Below are positions 1 to 8,403 of a stretch of 33,402 bases of DNA, one piece after another. The DNA is taken from the NCBI GenBank assembly GCA_945883815.1, contig CAMCYJ010000034.1, positions 1 to 33,402 on the forward strand, given 5' to 3'. This stretch comes from Akkermansia muciniphila (GTDB lineage: Bacteria; Verrucomicrobiota; Verrucomicrobiia; Limisphaerales; UBA9464). Within the stretch, counting starts at the first letter, position 1. Each line of letters starts with the position of its first letter. A program made the position numbers and the translations under genes. The notes beneath the pieces were generated by a model. That model worked only from the letters and a program-made list of their open reading frames with translations, searched no databases and was not told where the DNA came from.

Positions 1-1
1 C

Positions 2-913
2 TGCGTGTCCTGCCACACCTTCACCACCCATGGTTCCATGGGCATTCCGGCGCTGGCCCTCGACAAGATGGGCGAGCGGCTCGAATGGGAGTGGCTGCAA
101 CGCTACTTGCCCAACCCGGCGGCCCTGCGCCCCGGCACCCGCATGCCCACCTTCTGGCCCGAGGGCAAGGCGGTGAACACCAAGATCCTCAATGGCGACA
201 CCGCGGGCCAACTGCGCTCCATCTACGCCTACCTGGCCGATGGGGCCAAAGCGGAGATCCCGGCCGGGCTCATCCGCGGCAAGAAGGAGATCGTGGTCGA
301 TGACGAGGCCGTCATCTACCGCAACTTCATCGAAGGCGCCGGAGCCCGGGCCATCGGCGTGGGTTATCCGGAGCGGGCCAACCTGGCGTTCGACGCCCAA
401 AACCTCCGCATGGCACTGCTCTGGCAAGGTCCCTTCATCGACATGGCCCGCCACAGCACCGACCGCGGCACGGGCTACGAACCGCCGCTGGGTGATCACC
501 GCATCCGCCTGCCCGAGGGTCCGGCGTTCGCCGCACTCACCTCCGCCACGGCCCCATGGCCGACCGCGGTCGATACCGACAGCCAGTTCATGGGCTATCG
601 ACTCGATGCCCGGCAACAACCCACCTTCCGCTACCGGATCCACGGCCTGAACATCGAAGAAACGCCGCAGGCCAAGCCGGGCAGCGTCGACATGACTCTC
701 GTTCGAAACTTCAAGTTCCAGGGCACGTCGACCCAACCCCTCACGCTGCGCTTGGCCAAGGGCGGCATCCAACCGGCCGGCAGCGGCTTCAAGGTGGAGG
801 GCGGATTGCTCATCCAGGTGGGCCCCGGCGCCAAGGCCTCCGTGGTGGGCGACGAACTCCGCGTCACCCTCGAACCGAATACATCGGAACTCCGCGTGGA
901 AATGACCTGGTGA
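2..913 (+). CDS. C-terminal part of a secreted cytochrome c protein (5' truncated by window edge)
   Basis: The reading frame is already open at the window edge, and its first visible residues are CVSCH, a c-type heme attachment motif (CxxCH). The methionine in GTRMPTF, about 45 residues on, is a plausible sixth heme ligand. After this small cytochrome domain (visible residues 1 to about 75) comes a roughly 200-residue beta-rich tail with no second heme motif. In Verrucomicrobia and Planctomycetes such cytochrome domains often sit at the end of large secreted dehydrogenases. The next gene, 52 bp downstream, encodes a secreted beta-propeller of dehydrogenase type, so the two probably form a periplasmic oxidation/electron-transfer pair. 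The N-terminus, signal peptide and any catalytic domain are outside the window, so the substrate is unknown. The heme motif is direct evidence; the partnership is inference. Confidence 0.75.
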   Translation, partial: CVSCHTFTTHGSMGIPALALDKMGERLEWEWLQRYLPNPAALRPGTRMPTFWPEGKAVNTKILNGDTAGQLRSIYAYLADGAKAEIPAGLIRGKKEIVVDDEAVIYRNFIEGAGARAIGVGYPERANLAFDAQNLRMALLWQGPFIDMARHSTDRGTGYEPPLGDHRIRLPEGPAFAALTSATAPWPTAVDTDSQFMGYRLDARQQPTFRYRIHGLNIEETPQAKPGSVDMTLVRNFKFQGTSTQPLTLRLAKGGIQPAGSGFKVEGGLLIQVGPGAKASVVGDELRVTLEPNTSELRVEMTW

Positions 914-965
914 TCCTCGTGTGGAATCCCTCGAACCCAACCGCAACCTCTTCCCCCTCTCCCGC

Positions 966-2441
966 ATGAAGTTCCTGAACCCCACCGCGCTCGCCGCCGC
1001 CCTCTGGCTTGTGTCCACCGTCCCCGTCTTCGCCGCCACCAAGGCCGAGCAAGAAGCCGAGTACTACCCCATCTCCACCCTGCCCGTGCCAGAAGGCGTG
1101 GTGCTCGAAGCCGGCGCCATCCAGGTGCTGCCCGACCAGCGCATCGCCGTGTCGACACGCTTGGGCGAAATTTGGTTCGTCGCCAACGCCTTCGACAAAG
1201 ATCCCGCCAAGGCCAAGTTCACGCGCTTCGCCTCGGGCCTGCACGAGGTGCTGGGCCTGACCACCCGCGGCGATGGATGGATTTACGCCACCCAGCGCGG
1301 TGAACTGACGCGCATCAAGGACACCAACAACGACGGCCGGGCCGACCTCTTCGAGACCGTGGCCGACAGTTGGGGCATCAACGGCGACTACCACGAGTAC
1401 GCCTTCGGCTCGAAGTTCGATCGCGACGGCAACATCTGGGTCATCCTTTGCCTGACCGGCTCCTTCACCAGCGAGAATCCGTATCGCGGCTGGGCCCTGC
1501 GCATCACCCCAGAGGGCAAGACGATCCCGACCACCAGCGGACTGCGTTCGCCCGGCGGCATCGCCACCAACCATTTGGGTGACATGTTTTATACCGACAA
1601 CCAGGGCCCCTGGAATGGCACCTGTTGGCTCAAGCACCTCAAGCCCGGGGGCTTCGTGGGCAACCCCACCGGCAACCGCTGGTATGAAAAGGCCGCCAAC
1701 ATGGGCCCTCGCCCGAAGGATCCTACCAGCAACAGCCGCATCCCCGTGGAGCGAGCCAAGATCCCCGAATTCACGCCGCCGGCGATCGGATTCCCTTACA
1801 ACAAAATGGGCCAGAGCGCCTCGGGCATCCAGAACGACGGCACCGCCGGAAAGTTCGGACCGTTCCAGAACCAGCTCTTCGTGGGCGACCAGACGTGGAG
1901 CACGGTCATGCGGGTGTATCTGGAACAAGTGAACGGCGTGTATCAAGGCGCCTGCTTCCCGTTCCGCGAGGGCTTCGACAGCGGTACACTGAGCCTTGAG
2001 CTCGCCTCCGACGGCACGCTGTTCGTGGGCGGCACCGACCGTGGCTGGGGTGCCCGAGGCGGCAAGCCCTTCGCACTCCAACGGATGAACTGGAGCGGCA
2101 AGACCCCGTTCGAAATCCACGAGATGCACGTCAAGCCCGACGGCTTCGAACTCACCTTCACCGAACCGGTGGATCCGGAGACCGCCGGCAAGGTGGAGTC
2201 GTACCAGTTCCGAACCTTCACTTACATCTACCAGTCCAACTACGGATCACCCGAGGTGGATGCCACAACGCCGCCGATCGAGGCGGTCACCGTGGCCGCC
2301 GACGGCCGCAGCGTGCGCCTCAAGACCGCGCTCAATCTGGGCCATTTGCACGAACTCAAGTCCACCGGCGTGCGCTCCAAGTCGGGCCAACCGCTGCTGC
2401 ACCCGCTGGCCTACTACACCCTCAACGAGATCCCTCGATAA
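966..2441 (+). CDS. Secreted beta-propeller protein, glucose/sorbosone dehydrogenase-like
   Basis: The 491-residue product begins with a clear signal peptide ([15 protein letters not shown], cleavage near VFAAT). A GTG 45 bp upstream is in frame, but this ATG puts the signal peptide at the N-terminus, so it is preferred. The body shows propeller-type repeats: [59 protein letters not shown]. The segment [13 protein letters not shown] resembles calcium-binding DxNxDGxxD loops found in secreted PVC proteins. A C-terminal domain (about 390-490) looks like a beta-sandwich. The family resembles soluble PQQ-dependent sugar dehydrogenases, but PQQ ligands cannot be confirmed by eye. It follows the cytochrome c gene closely and is probably cotranscribed with it. 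An oxidoreductase role is inference. Confidence 0.7.
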   Translation: MKFLNPTALAAALWLVSTVPVFAATKAEQEAEYYPISTLPVPEGVVLEAGAIQVLPDQRIAVSTRLGEIWFVANAFDKDPAKAKFTRFASGLHEVLGLTTRGDGWIYATQRGELTRIKDTNNDGRADLFETVADSWGINGDYHEYAFGSKFDRDGNIWVILCLTGSFTSENPYRGWALRITPEGKTIPTTSGLRSPGGIATNHLGDMFYTDNQGPWNGTCWLKHLKPGGFVGNPTGNRWYEKAANMGPRPKDPTSNSRIPVERAKIPEFTPPAIGFPYNKMGQSASGIQNDGTAGKFGPFQNQLFVGDQTWSTVMRVYLEQVNGVYQGACFPFREGFDSGTLSLELASDGTLFVGGTDRGWGARGGKPFALQRMNWSGKTPFEIHEMHVKPDGFELTFTEPVDPETAGKVESYQFRTFTYIYQSNYGSPEVDATTPPIEAVTVAADGRSVRLKTALNLGHLHELKSTGVRSKSGQPLLHPLAYYTLNEIPR

Positions 2442-2731
2442 ACAGGACGTTGGGGAAGCGGTGCCAGCGGAACTGGTCCGTTTGAACCGAGCCTCGGGTG
2501 GTTGGTGTCATTTGCATCACGGCCTGCCCGAGGCCTCTCCGGAGACCCCGTGCGACCGACCGCGGAGACCCGGTGCCTCACCCGGGTGAATGCGATGAAG
2601 GCCGACTGTGATCAAGGGCTCATCGACGGAAGGGGCCTGGTGATTCAGGTCCTGAATGCCCCGGGCTTCACCGCCGAAAAGGAGGCTGGGCTGATTGGAG
2701 CAGAGCGTCCTGACCCAGCGTTCTGAAGGGG
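2442..2731. other. Intergenic stretch between convergent genes
   Basis: This 290-bp spacer lies between the 3' ends of the propeller gene and cdaR. Short GC-rich dyads such as CACCCGGGTG are present. I see no tRNA, no recognisable small RNA, no convincing terminator with a T-run and no credible gene. Confidence 0.4.
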
Positions 2732-3133
2732 CTACCGCGGGCGTTCCACCCGCACTGATTCGGGTAGCACCACGACCACCCGGACACCCGGGGCGCGAGC
2801 ATTGACGCGGAACATGCCTTGCCGAGGGGCCTCCGGGCTCAGGAGGTTGATGTAGGCTTGGACGTCACTCGGGGTCAGTCGCTGGACCACATCGGGGTCT
2901 CCCTCCACTTCGACATGGACCATCGAGGGCAAAATCTGGACCTGGTTTTCTGCCTGCCCCGTGGCCAACACACCCACGGGGATGTTCTCCAGCACCCGCA
3001 CGCGGAACGCATCATTGGAGGCCAACCGATCCATGCCAAGATTGGAGCGGACCGTGAGCCAGATGAGGGTGGCCAAGGCCAATGAACCCAGCTTCTGGGC
3101 CCGGTTTTGGATGAGAAGATCGCGCCAGGCCAT
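2732..3133 (-). CDS. cdaR: YbbR-domain protein, regulator of diadenylate cyclase (CdaR-like)
   Basis: The 133-residue product has an N-terminal membrane anchor (LGSLALATLIWLTV, about residues 16-29) followed by one YbbR-type beta domain (VRVLENIPVGVL ... VHVEVEGDPDVVQRL ... VVLPESVRVERPR). CdaR proteins sit outside the cytoplasmic membrane and modulate the c-di-AMP synthase CdaA. The Bacillus protein has several YbbR units, while this one has a single unit. The start lies 1 bp after the cdaA stop on the same strand, so it is cotranscribed with cdaA and folP. The common next partner glmM is absent: the following gene is convergent and unrelated. Family assignment rests on the domain pattern and the diagnostic neighbour; regulation of CdaA is by homology. 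Confidence 0.8.
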   Translation of the reverse strand: MAWRDLLIQNRAQKLGSLALATLIWLTVRSNLGMDRLASNDAFRVRVLENIPVGVLATGQAENQVQILPSMVHVEVEGDPDVVQRLTPSDVQAYINLLSPEAPRQGMFRVNARAPGVRVVVVLPESVRVERPR

Positions 3134-3134
3134 G

Positions 3135-3962
3135 TCAGTGTCCTCCGTTGCCCACGACTCCGGTGAACCAACGTCGCAGCCAAGAATTCCCTGGGCGACC
3201 GGACGACCGCTTCACCAGCACCTCCGTCAGGAAGGCTCGGAGTTGCTCGACTGTGATATTCCGGGTCAGGACGCCCCGATGGGCATACGAGATGGCACCG
3301 GACTCCTCGGACACCACGACGACCACGGCATCGGTCTCCTCACTCAAACCCACGGCTGCCCGGTGGCGGGTCCCCAGGGACTTGGGAAGATCACCCCGTT
3401 GGGTCAGCGGAAAAATCGCGCCCGCCCGTAGGATTCGGTCGCCCTTGATGATCACACCGCCGTCGTGGATGGCATTGTTCGGGAAAAAGATCGTCTCGAG
3501 CATCTCGGGCGTCGCTTCACAGTCGACGGGAATGCCCGACTCAACCGTCTCTGCCACGGAGATCAACTGTTCGATGGCGATGAGCGCCCCCATGCGGGCC
3601 GGAGCCATCCGATCCACCGACTCGACGATGACTTCCAGGTTTTCCCGCTGCTCCTGCGGGTTGGTGAAGAGCGGCAGATTTCCCACCTCGGCAAACAACC
3701 GGCGGATCTCCGGTTGGAAGAGCACCACGATCGCCAGGGCCAGGAAGGGCAAGATCTGGTTGAGGATGGCGTTGAGGACATCCAAGCGCAGCAGGCGCAC
3801 CGACAAGGTGAGCACCAGCAGCACGACCACGAAACCGGTCACCACGGCCTGCCCCCGAGTCCCCTTCAGGAACCGGTAGCCATAATAAATGCCCACCCCC
3901 AGGATTCCTATCTCCAGGGTCGGGCGCCAGATGGCCTGCAATAATGGCAGCAGCGAATTCAA
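3135..3962 (-). CDS. cdaA: Diadenylate cyclase CdaA (c-di-AMP synthase)
   Basis: The 275-residue membrane protein makes cyclic di-AMP from two ATP. Three hydrophobic segments occupy about residues 13-30, 38-58 and 68-83, followed by the cytoplasmic DAC (DisA_N) domain. Both signature motifs are present: DGG at 167-169 (in HDGGVIIKG) and GTRHR at 197-201. Length and layout match CdaA of Firmicutes (about 270 residues). Its start overlaps the folP stop by 4 bp (3959-3962) and its stop is 1 bp from the cdaR start, giving a tight folP-cdaA-cdaR operon. The order cdaA-cdaR is widespread and strongly supports the call. c-di-AMP usually controls potassium and osmolyte transport and cell-wall balance; no effector is visible here. 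Confidence 0.93.
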   Translation of the reverse strand: MNSLLPLLQAIWRPTLEIGILGVGIYYGYRFLKGTRGQAVVTGFVVVLLVLTLSVRLLRLDVLNAILNQILPFLALAIVVLFQPEIRRLFAEVGNLPLFTNPQEQRENLEVIVESVDRMAPARMGALIAIEQLISVAETVESGIPVDCEATPEMLETIFFPNNAIHDGGVIIKGDRILRAGAIFPLTQRGDLPKSLGTRHRAAVGLSEETDAVVVVVSEESGAISYAHRGVLTRNITVEQLRAFLTEVLVKRSSGRPGNSWLRRWFTGVVGNGGH

Positions 3963-4804
3963 CGCGTGTTGGTCTGGTTGTTCAGTATCTCCCTCATGCG
4001 CAGCGCCTGAACAGTTTGGGCCACATCATGGACCCGGAACACAGTCACTCCCGCTTCGGCAGCCCACAAGGCACAGGCGACCGAAGCACCGATCCTTTGA
4101 TCTGGCTCCGCGCCAAACAAATGGCCGATGAAGGATTTCCGGGAAACCCCAAGCAGCATTGGTCGTTTGAGGGATGAAATCACCCCCAAACCTCGCAGAA
4201 GGGACAAATTGTGAGCCGGTGTTTTGCCGAAGCCGATACCCGGATCCAACAAAACCTGCTCCCGTCGCACTCCTTGTTCTTCCAATCGAAGGAGCCGCTC
4301 TTCAAAAAAGGTGGTCACCTCTTGGACCACGTCCTCGTAGCGCGGGTCTTGCTGCATGGTCTGCGGAGTTCCCTGCATGTGCATGAGCACGTAGCCCGCC
4401 CCGGTGGCCGCCACGGTTTTCCAGAGTTCCGGATCCGTCCGATGGGCCTCGATGTCATTGATGACACTGGCGCCCGCGTCCAGAGCCGCCCGAGCCACAC
4501 CGGCCTTGCGGGTGTCGACGGAAATCACCGCCTGAGTCTTGGCCGCCAGAGCCCGCACCACTGGAATCACTCGCCTCAACTCCTCAGACTCATCGACCGG
4601 CGCCGCACCTGGCCGGGTGGACTCGCCCCCGATGTCGATGAACTCCGCCCCTTCGGCGACCAACTGCTCACCCCGGTCGATGGCTTGCTCGGCCTCGTAG
4701 AAACACCCGCCGTCGCTAAACGAATCGGGCGTGACATTGAGAATCCCCATCACCATGGCGGGACGTGGGAAACCCCAACGGTATTGACGCGCCGTGAATT
4801 CCAT
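3959..4804 (-). CDS. folP: Dihydropteroate synthase
   Basis: The 281-residue cytosolic enzyme joins 6-hydroxymethyl-dihydropterin pyrophosphate with p-aminobenzoate to give dihydropteroate in folate synthesis. Conserved motifs appear in order along the TIM barrel: MGILNVTPDSFSDGG near residue 20, FIDIGGESTRPGA near 60, SVDTRKAGVA near 97, INDIEAH near 115, DPGIGFGKT near 185, GVSRKSFIG near 215 and VFRVHDV near 255. Length is normal for the family. It is the first gene of the folP-cdaA-cdaR operon, with its 3' end overlapping cdaA by 4 bp. No Shine-Dalgarno is visible, as for most genes here. There is no sign of truncation. Confidence 0.95.
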   Translation of the reverse strand: MEFTARQYRWGFPRPAMVMGILNVTPDSFSDGGCFYEAEQAIDRGEQLVAEGAEFIDIGGESTRPGAAPVDESEELRRVIPVVRALAAKTQAVISVDTRKAGVARAALDAGASVINDIEAHRTDPELWKTVAATGAGYVLMHMQGTPQTMQQDPRYEDVVQEVTTFFEERLLRLEEQGVRREQVLLDPGIGFGKTPAHNLSLLRGLGVISSLKRPMLLGVSRKSFIGHLFGAEPDQRIGASVACALWAAEAGVTVFRVHDVAQTVQALRMREILNNQTNTR

Positions 4805-4855
4805 CCGCAGAGGCAGTTTCAGCAGGACCCAGTTTCCAGGGTCAAGTTTGCCGGA

Positions 4856-5269
4856 TTAGTAAGAGGCTGCACCCGAGGCAGCTGCTGGAGAACGCTGGAT
4901 CAACTCGATCTCATAACCCTCCGGCGCGTCGACGAAGGCAAACCCTCCGGATCCATCCGCCTTGTAGGTGGGGCCGTCACTGTACCGGAGGCCCAGCGTG
5001 GCGAGGTGTTGACCAAAGGCCTCCAAGCTCGAGACCTCGAACGCCAGATGGGTCAGGTCGGCCTGCACCTCCACCGGCCCGCTGGAAGGAAAATGGCACA
5101 ACTCAATGGTCTCCTCGCTTTCCGGCGCTTTCAAAAAGACCAACTCCGAACCCCGCGGAGACTTGTGACGGCGCACCTCCTCAAGGCCCAGAACGTCTTT
5201 GTAGAAACGCACCGAACGTTCCAAGTCGTTGAGCCGATAGCGGGTATGCAGCAATTTCGAAACGCGCAT
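4856..5269 (-). CDS. gloA: Glyoxalase I-like protein (VOC superfamily, lactoylglutathione lyase type)
   Basis: The 137-residue protein has the two beta-alpha-beta-beta-beta units of the vicinal oxygen chelate fold. The four metal ligands of E. coli-type glyoxalase I can be read at matching places: His8 in LLHTRY, Glu56 in TIELC, His74 in LTHLAF and Glu122 in YEIELIQ. The E. coli enzyme is 135 residues with ligands at almost the same numbers. It would isomerise the methylglyoxal-thiol adduct to the lactoyl thioester. The bacterium may use a thiol other than glutathione, so the exact substrate is open. It lies 51 bp upstream of folP on the same strand and is divergent from topB, with 177 bp between the start codons. 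Confidence 0.85.
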   Translation of the reverse strand: MRVSKLLHTRYRLNDLERSVRFYKDVLGLEEVRRHKSPRGSELVFLKAPESEETIELCHFPSSGPVEVQADLTHLAFEVSSLEAFGQHLATLGLRYSDGPTYKADGSGGFAFVDAPEGYEIELIQRSPAAASGAASY

Positions 5270-5404
5270 GGGCCGATCTTAGGCATACTTGGAATTGATG
5301 GCCAGCGACGTGGGTGTTTTTTGTTGAGGCGACCTCCGAAAAAACCGGACGAGAGCTTCCGAATACATGGAAGTAAACTACGTCTGCCAAAAGAACTCCT
5401 TGCC

Positions 5405-5434
5405 CGGGACCTGATCCGACAGGTAGAGGTCCCG
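5405..5434 (+). promoter_or_regulatory. Hairpin in the topB leader just before the start codon
   Basis: CGGGACCT (5405-5412) and AGGTCCCG (5427-5434) form a perfect 8-bp stem with a 14-nt loop, ending 12 nt before the topB ATG. No Shine-Dalgarno lies between stem and start, so the structure sits where the ribosome would load. The pairing is seen directly; any role in translation control is speculative. Confidence 0.3.
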
Positions 5435-5446
5435 ACCAATCCTTTC

Positions 5447-8257
5447 ATGGGAAAAGCCCTCGTCATCGCCGAAAAACCTTCCGTCGCCGCGGACATCGCC
5501 AAAGCCCTCGGTGGGTTCAAACGCGTCGATGACTACTTCGAACGGGAAGACACCATCGTCGCCTCGGCCGTCGGTCACTTGCTCGAAATCCGCGCTCCAG
5601 AGGCCTTCGAGGCCAAGAAGGGCAAGTGGAGTTTCAACGCTCTGCCGGTCATTCCGCCGCACTTTGACCTGCAGCCCCGCGAGAAATCCGAGGCCAAGCT
5701 CAAGACCTTGCAGAAGCTCATCAAGCGCAAGGATGTCGATGCCCTGGTCAATGCCTGCGACGCCGGCCGTGAGGGAGAACTCATCTTCCGCTACATCACC
5801 CAATACACCCAGGCCCGGCAGCCGATCCGACGTTTGTGGCTGCAGTCCATGACACCCGCCGCCATCCGCGAGGGTTTCAACCGACTGCGTTCCGATCAAG
5901 AAATGCAGCCCCTGGCGGCAGCGGCCACCTGCCGTTCCGAATCCGATTGGCTGGTCGGCATCAACGGCACCCGGGTGATGACCGCCTTCAATTCCAAGGG
6001 CGGCGGCTTCAACAAGACCACCGTCGGTCGGGTGCAAACCCCCACGTTGGCCATCCTGGTGGAGCGTGAGGAAAAGATCCGCAAGTTCGTGCCGCGCAAC
6101 TATTGGGAATTGCACGCCACCTTCGGCTGCGAAGCCGGTCAGTATGTGGGCCGCTGGTTCGATGAGCGCTTCAACAAGCCGGCCGGCAAAGACGCCGACG
6201 AAGCCCTGCGGGCCGACCGCATTTGGGATGCCGCCAAGGCGACCGCCATCCGGGAACGCTGCCTGAACAAGCCCGGGGTGGTGACCGAAGAGAGCAAGCC
6301 CAGCAACCAGCTCTCGCCCACGCTGTTCGACCTCACAACCCTCCAACGTGAGGCCAACCGTCGCTTCGGATTCTCCGCGACACGCACCCTGCAAATCGCC
6401 CAGGCGCTGTATGAGCGGCACAAGGTGCTCACCTATCCGCGTACCGATTCCCGCGCCCTGCCCGAAGACTACCTCGGCACCGCCCGGAGCGTGCTGGAGA
6501 CCATGAACGGCAGCGGCTACGGCAAGTTTGCCGCCACCATCTTGGATCAAGGCTGGGTGCGTCCCAACAAGCGCATCTTCAACAACGCCAAGGTCAGCGA
6601 TCACTTCGCCATCATCCCCACCTCGGTCGAACCGAAGGGACTCAGCGACGTGGAGTTGCGCATTTACGACATGGTGGCCAAGCGGTTCCTCGCCGTGTTC
6701 TACCCCGCCGCGGAATACCTCATCACCACTCGCATCACCCGGGTCGAGGGCGAACCGTTCAAGACGGACGGCAAGGTGTTGGTGAAGGCCGGTTGGCTGG
6801 AGATCTACGGCCGCGAGGCTCAAGCCCAGAACGAGGGCGAAGAAGCCACCGCCAACCTGGTCCCGGTGAAGCCCGGCGAGCGGGTTCCAACCGAGCAAAT
6901 CGAACTCAAGGTCAACCAAACCAAACCGGCCCCGCGCTACAACGAAGCCACGCTGCTCGGCGCGATGGAAGGCGCTGGAAAACTGGTCGAAGACGACGAA
7001 CTGCGATCGGCCATGGCCGACCGAGGTCTGGGCACCCCGGCTACCCGCGCCTCCGTCATCGAAGGCCTGGTCGATGAAGAATACTTGCATCGCAATGGCA
7101 ACGAGCTTCAGCCCACGGGCAAAGCCTTCATGCTCATCGCCCTCCTGCGCGGTTTGGGCATCGAAGAACTGAGCAAGCCCGAGCTGACCGGCGAGTGGGA
7201 GCACAAGCTCAAGGAGATGGAAGCCGGTCGCTACACCCGGCCGCAGTTCATGCAGGACATCGCCGAGATGACCCGGCGCATCGTCGAGCGCACCAAGGCT
7301 TTCCAGGGCGACGAGGTGCCCGGCGACTTCGGCGACTTGCACACCCCCTGCCCCAAGTGCGGCGGCAAGGTCAAAGAGAACTACCGCCGCTTCCAATGCT
7401 CCGGTTGCGATTTTAGTATGCCGAAATTCCTCGCCAGCCGCCTGATGGAAGGCCGCGAGATAGAACAACTCATTACCGCCGGCACCTTCGGTCCGCTCCA
7501 AGGATTCCGTTCCCGGCAGGGTTTCCCGTTTGCGGCCGTCATCAAGCTCGATGCCGAAAAGAAACTCGTGTTCGACTTCGGTGACGAGAAGAAGGAAGAC
7601 GGCTCCTCCGCCGAGGTGGATTTCACCGGCAAGGAACCCGTGGGCCAATGCCCCAAGTGTCCGGGCAAGGTCTTCGAGAACGGGATGAACTATGTTTGCG
7701 AGCGTTCGGTCGGGGCCGCCAAGTCGTGCGACTTCCGCACCGGCAGCGTGATCCTCCAGCAATCCATTGACCGGACTCAGGCGGCCAAACTGCTCGCCCA
7801 AGGCAAGACCGACTTGCTCAAGGACTTCGTTTCCAAGAAGACGGGCAGAAAGTTCGAGGCCTTCCTGACCATGAAGGAGGGCAAGGTGAGCTTCGAATTC
7901 GCACCGCGCGAAAAGAAATTCCCGGCCAAAGGCAAGAAGGCCGCCGAACCTGAAGCCAAGATCGACTTCACCGGGCTCACCTCGGTGGGCGCTTGTCCGA
8001 AGTGCAAAGGCAAGGTTTACGAAGGGCCGACTTCATGGGTTTGCGAACGCACCCAAGCCGACACGCGCAAGTGCACCTTCAAGGTCGGCCGCAAGATCCT
8101 CGAGCAACCCGTGGAGCGGCCGCAGGTCGAGAAGCTCCTGCAAGACGGACGCACCGAAGCCCTAAGCGGTTTCGTATCGAAGGCGGGCAAGAACTTCACG
8201 GCGCACCTGGTGCTCGGCCAGCGGGGCAAGGTGGAGTTTGAATTCCCGGACCGGTGA
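5447..8257 (+). CDS. topB: DNA topoisomerase III with tandem C-terminal zinc-ribbon/repeat units
   Basis: The frame is open upstream to 4211, but homology begins at this ATG (MGKALVIAEKPSVA), giving 936 residues. It is a type IA topoisomerase that cuts and passes single DNA strands to relax or decatenate DNA. The Toprim domain covers about residues 1-150, with Glu9 in IAEKPS and the metal site DAGREGE at 105-111. VGRVQTPT lies at 193-200, and the catalytic tyrosine is Tyr330 in LTYPRTDS. After the core (to about 600) come three Cys-rich modules starting near residues 635, 735 and 850 (CPKCGGK, CPKCPGK, CPKCKGK). Each is followed by a topoisomerase C-terminal repeat ending in a K-x-x-F-x-F pattern. 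Many TopB proteins are about 650-730 residues, so the tail is long. A homologue may be labelled topA in some annotations. Confidence 0.92.
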   Translation: MGKALVIAEKPSVAADIAKALGGFKRVDDYFEREDTIVASAVGHLLEIRAPEAFEAKKGKWSFNALPVIPPHFDLQPREKSEAKLKTLQKLIKRKDVDALVNACDAGREGELIFRYITQYTQARQPIRRLWLQSMTPAAIREGFNRLRSDQEMQPLAAAATCRSESDWLVGINGTRVMTAFNSKGGGFNKTTVGRVQTPTLAILVEREEKIRKFVPRNYWELHATFGCEAGQYVGRWFDERFNKPAGKDADEALRADRIWDAAKATAIRERCLNKPGVVTEESKPSNQLSPTLFDLTTLQREANRRFGFSATRTLQIAQALYERHKVLTYPRTDSRALPEDYLGTARSVLETMNGSGYGKFAATILDQGWVRPNKRIFNNAKVSDHFAIIPTSVEPKGLSDVELRIYDMVAKRFLAVFYPAAEYLITTRITRVEGEPFKTDGKVLVKAGWLEIYGREAQAQNEGEEATANLVPVKPGERVPTEQIELKVNQTKPAPRYNEATLLGAMEGAGKLVEDDELRSAMADRGLGTPATRASVIEGLVDEEYLHRNGNELQPTGKAFMLIALLRGLGIEELSKPELTGEWEHKLKEMEAGRYTRPQFMQDIAEMTRRIVERTKAFQGDEVPGDFGDLHTPCPKCGGKVKENYRRFQCSGCDFSMPKFLASRLMEGREIEQLITAGTFGPLQGFRSRQGFPFAAVIKLDAEKKLVFDFGDEKKEDGSSAEVDFTGKEPVGQCPKCPGKVFENGMNYVCERSVGAAKSCDFRTGSVILQQSIDRTQAAKLLAQGKTDLLKDFVSKKTGRKFEAFLTMKEGKVSFEFAPREKKFPAKGKKAAEPEAKIDFTGLTSVGACPKCKGKVYEGPTSWVCERTQADTRKCTFKVGRKILEQPVERPQVEKLLQDGRTEALSGFVSKAGKNFTAHLVLGQRGKVEFEFPDR

Positions 8258-8314
8258 ACGGCGTTCCGAGACGGATGGCATCGGTCAACCTGCGAGGCCC
8301 GCCTGCTCACACCC

Positions 8315-8333
8315 GCGCTTTCGAAGAAAGCGC
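8315..8333 (-). repeat. REP-like hairpin 1
   Basis: GCGCTTTC-GAA-GAAAGCGC is a perfect 8-bp stem with a 3-nt loop, followed by CTTACC. Read on the minus strand it is GGTAAG followed by the hairpin, a one-base variant of the GTAG foot seen at the other two copies. It lies downstream of topB and 49 nt before hairpin 2, in the same orientation. Confidence 0.65.
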
Positions 8334-8382
8334 CTTACCGCCCAGGTAGGGCTGGATCTCCGAGCCGGCCGCATCCTTCCTC

Positions 8383-8403
8383 GGCGCTTTCGGAGAAAGC
8401 GCC
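8383..8403 (-). repeat. REP-like hairpin 2, abutting the flavin-reductase stop codon
   Basis: GGCGCTTTC-GGA-GAAAGCGCC is a perfect 9-bp stem with a 3-nt loop. It is followed by CTACC, which on the minus strand gives GGGTAG directly before the hairpin. The CTA at 8404-8406 is also the stop codon of the flavin-reductase gene. A GTAG tetranucleotide at the foot of a short palindrome is the hallmark of REP elements mobilised by RAYT transposases. The hairpin could also act as a bidirectional 3' end between the convergent topB and reductase genes. Confidence 0.7.

Noticed and set aside
2442-2731. Possible small structured RNA (SRP, tmRNA, 6S or RNase P)
   Set aside because: None of the conserved cores of these RNAs can be read on either strand.
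4211-5446. 412-codon N-terminal extension of topB
   Set aside because: The frame is open, but it runs antisense through folP and the glyoxalase gene and has no homology; the family N-terminus begins exactly at the ATG at 5447.
5378-7801. Long open frame on the minus strand opposite topB
   Set aside because: It is a shadow of high-GC codon bias; its translation is Gly/Leu/His-rich without any recognisable domain, while topB is unmistakable on the other strand.
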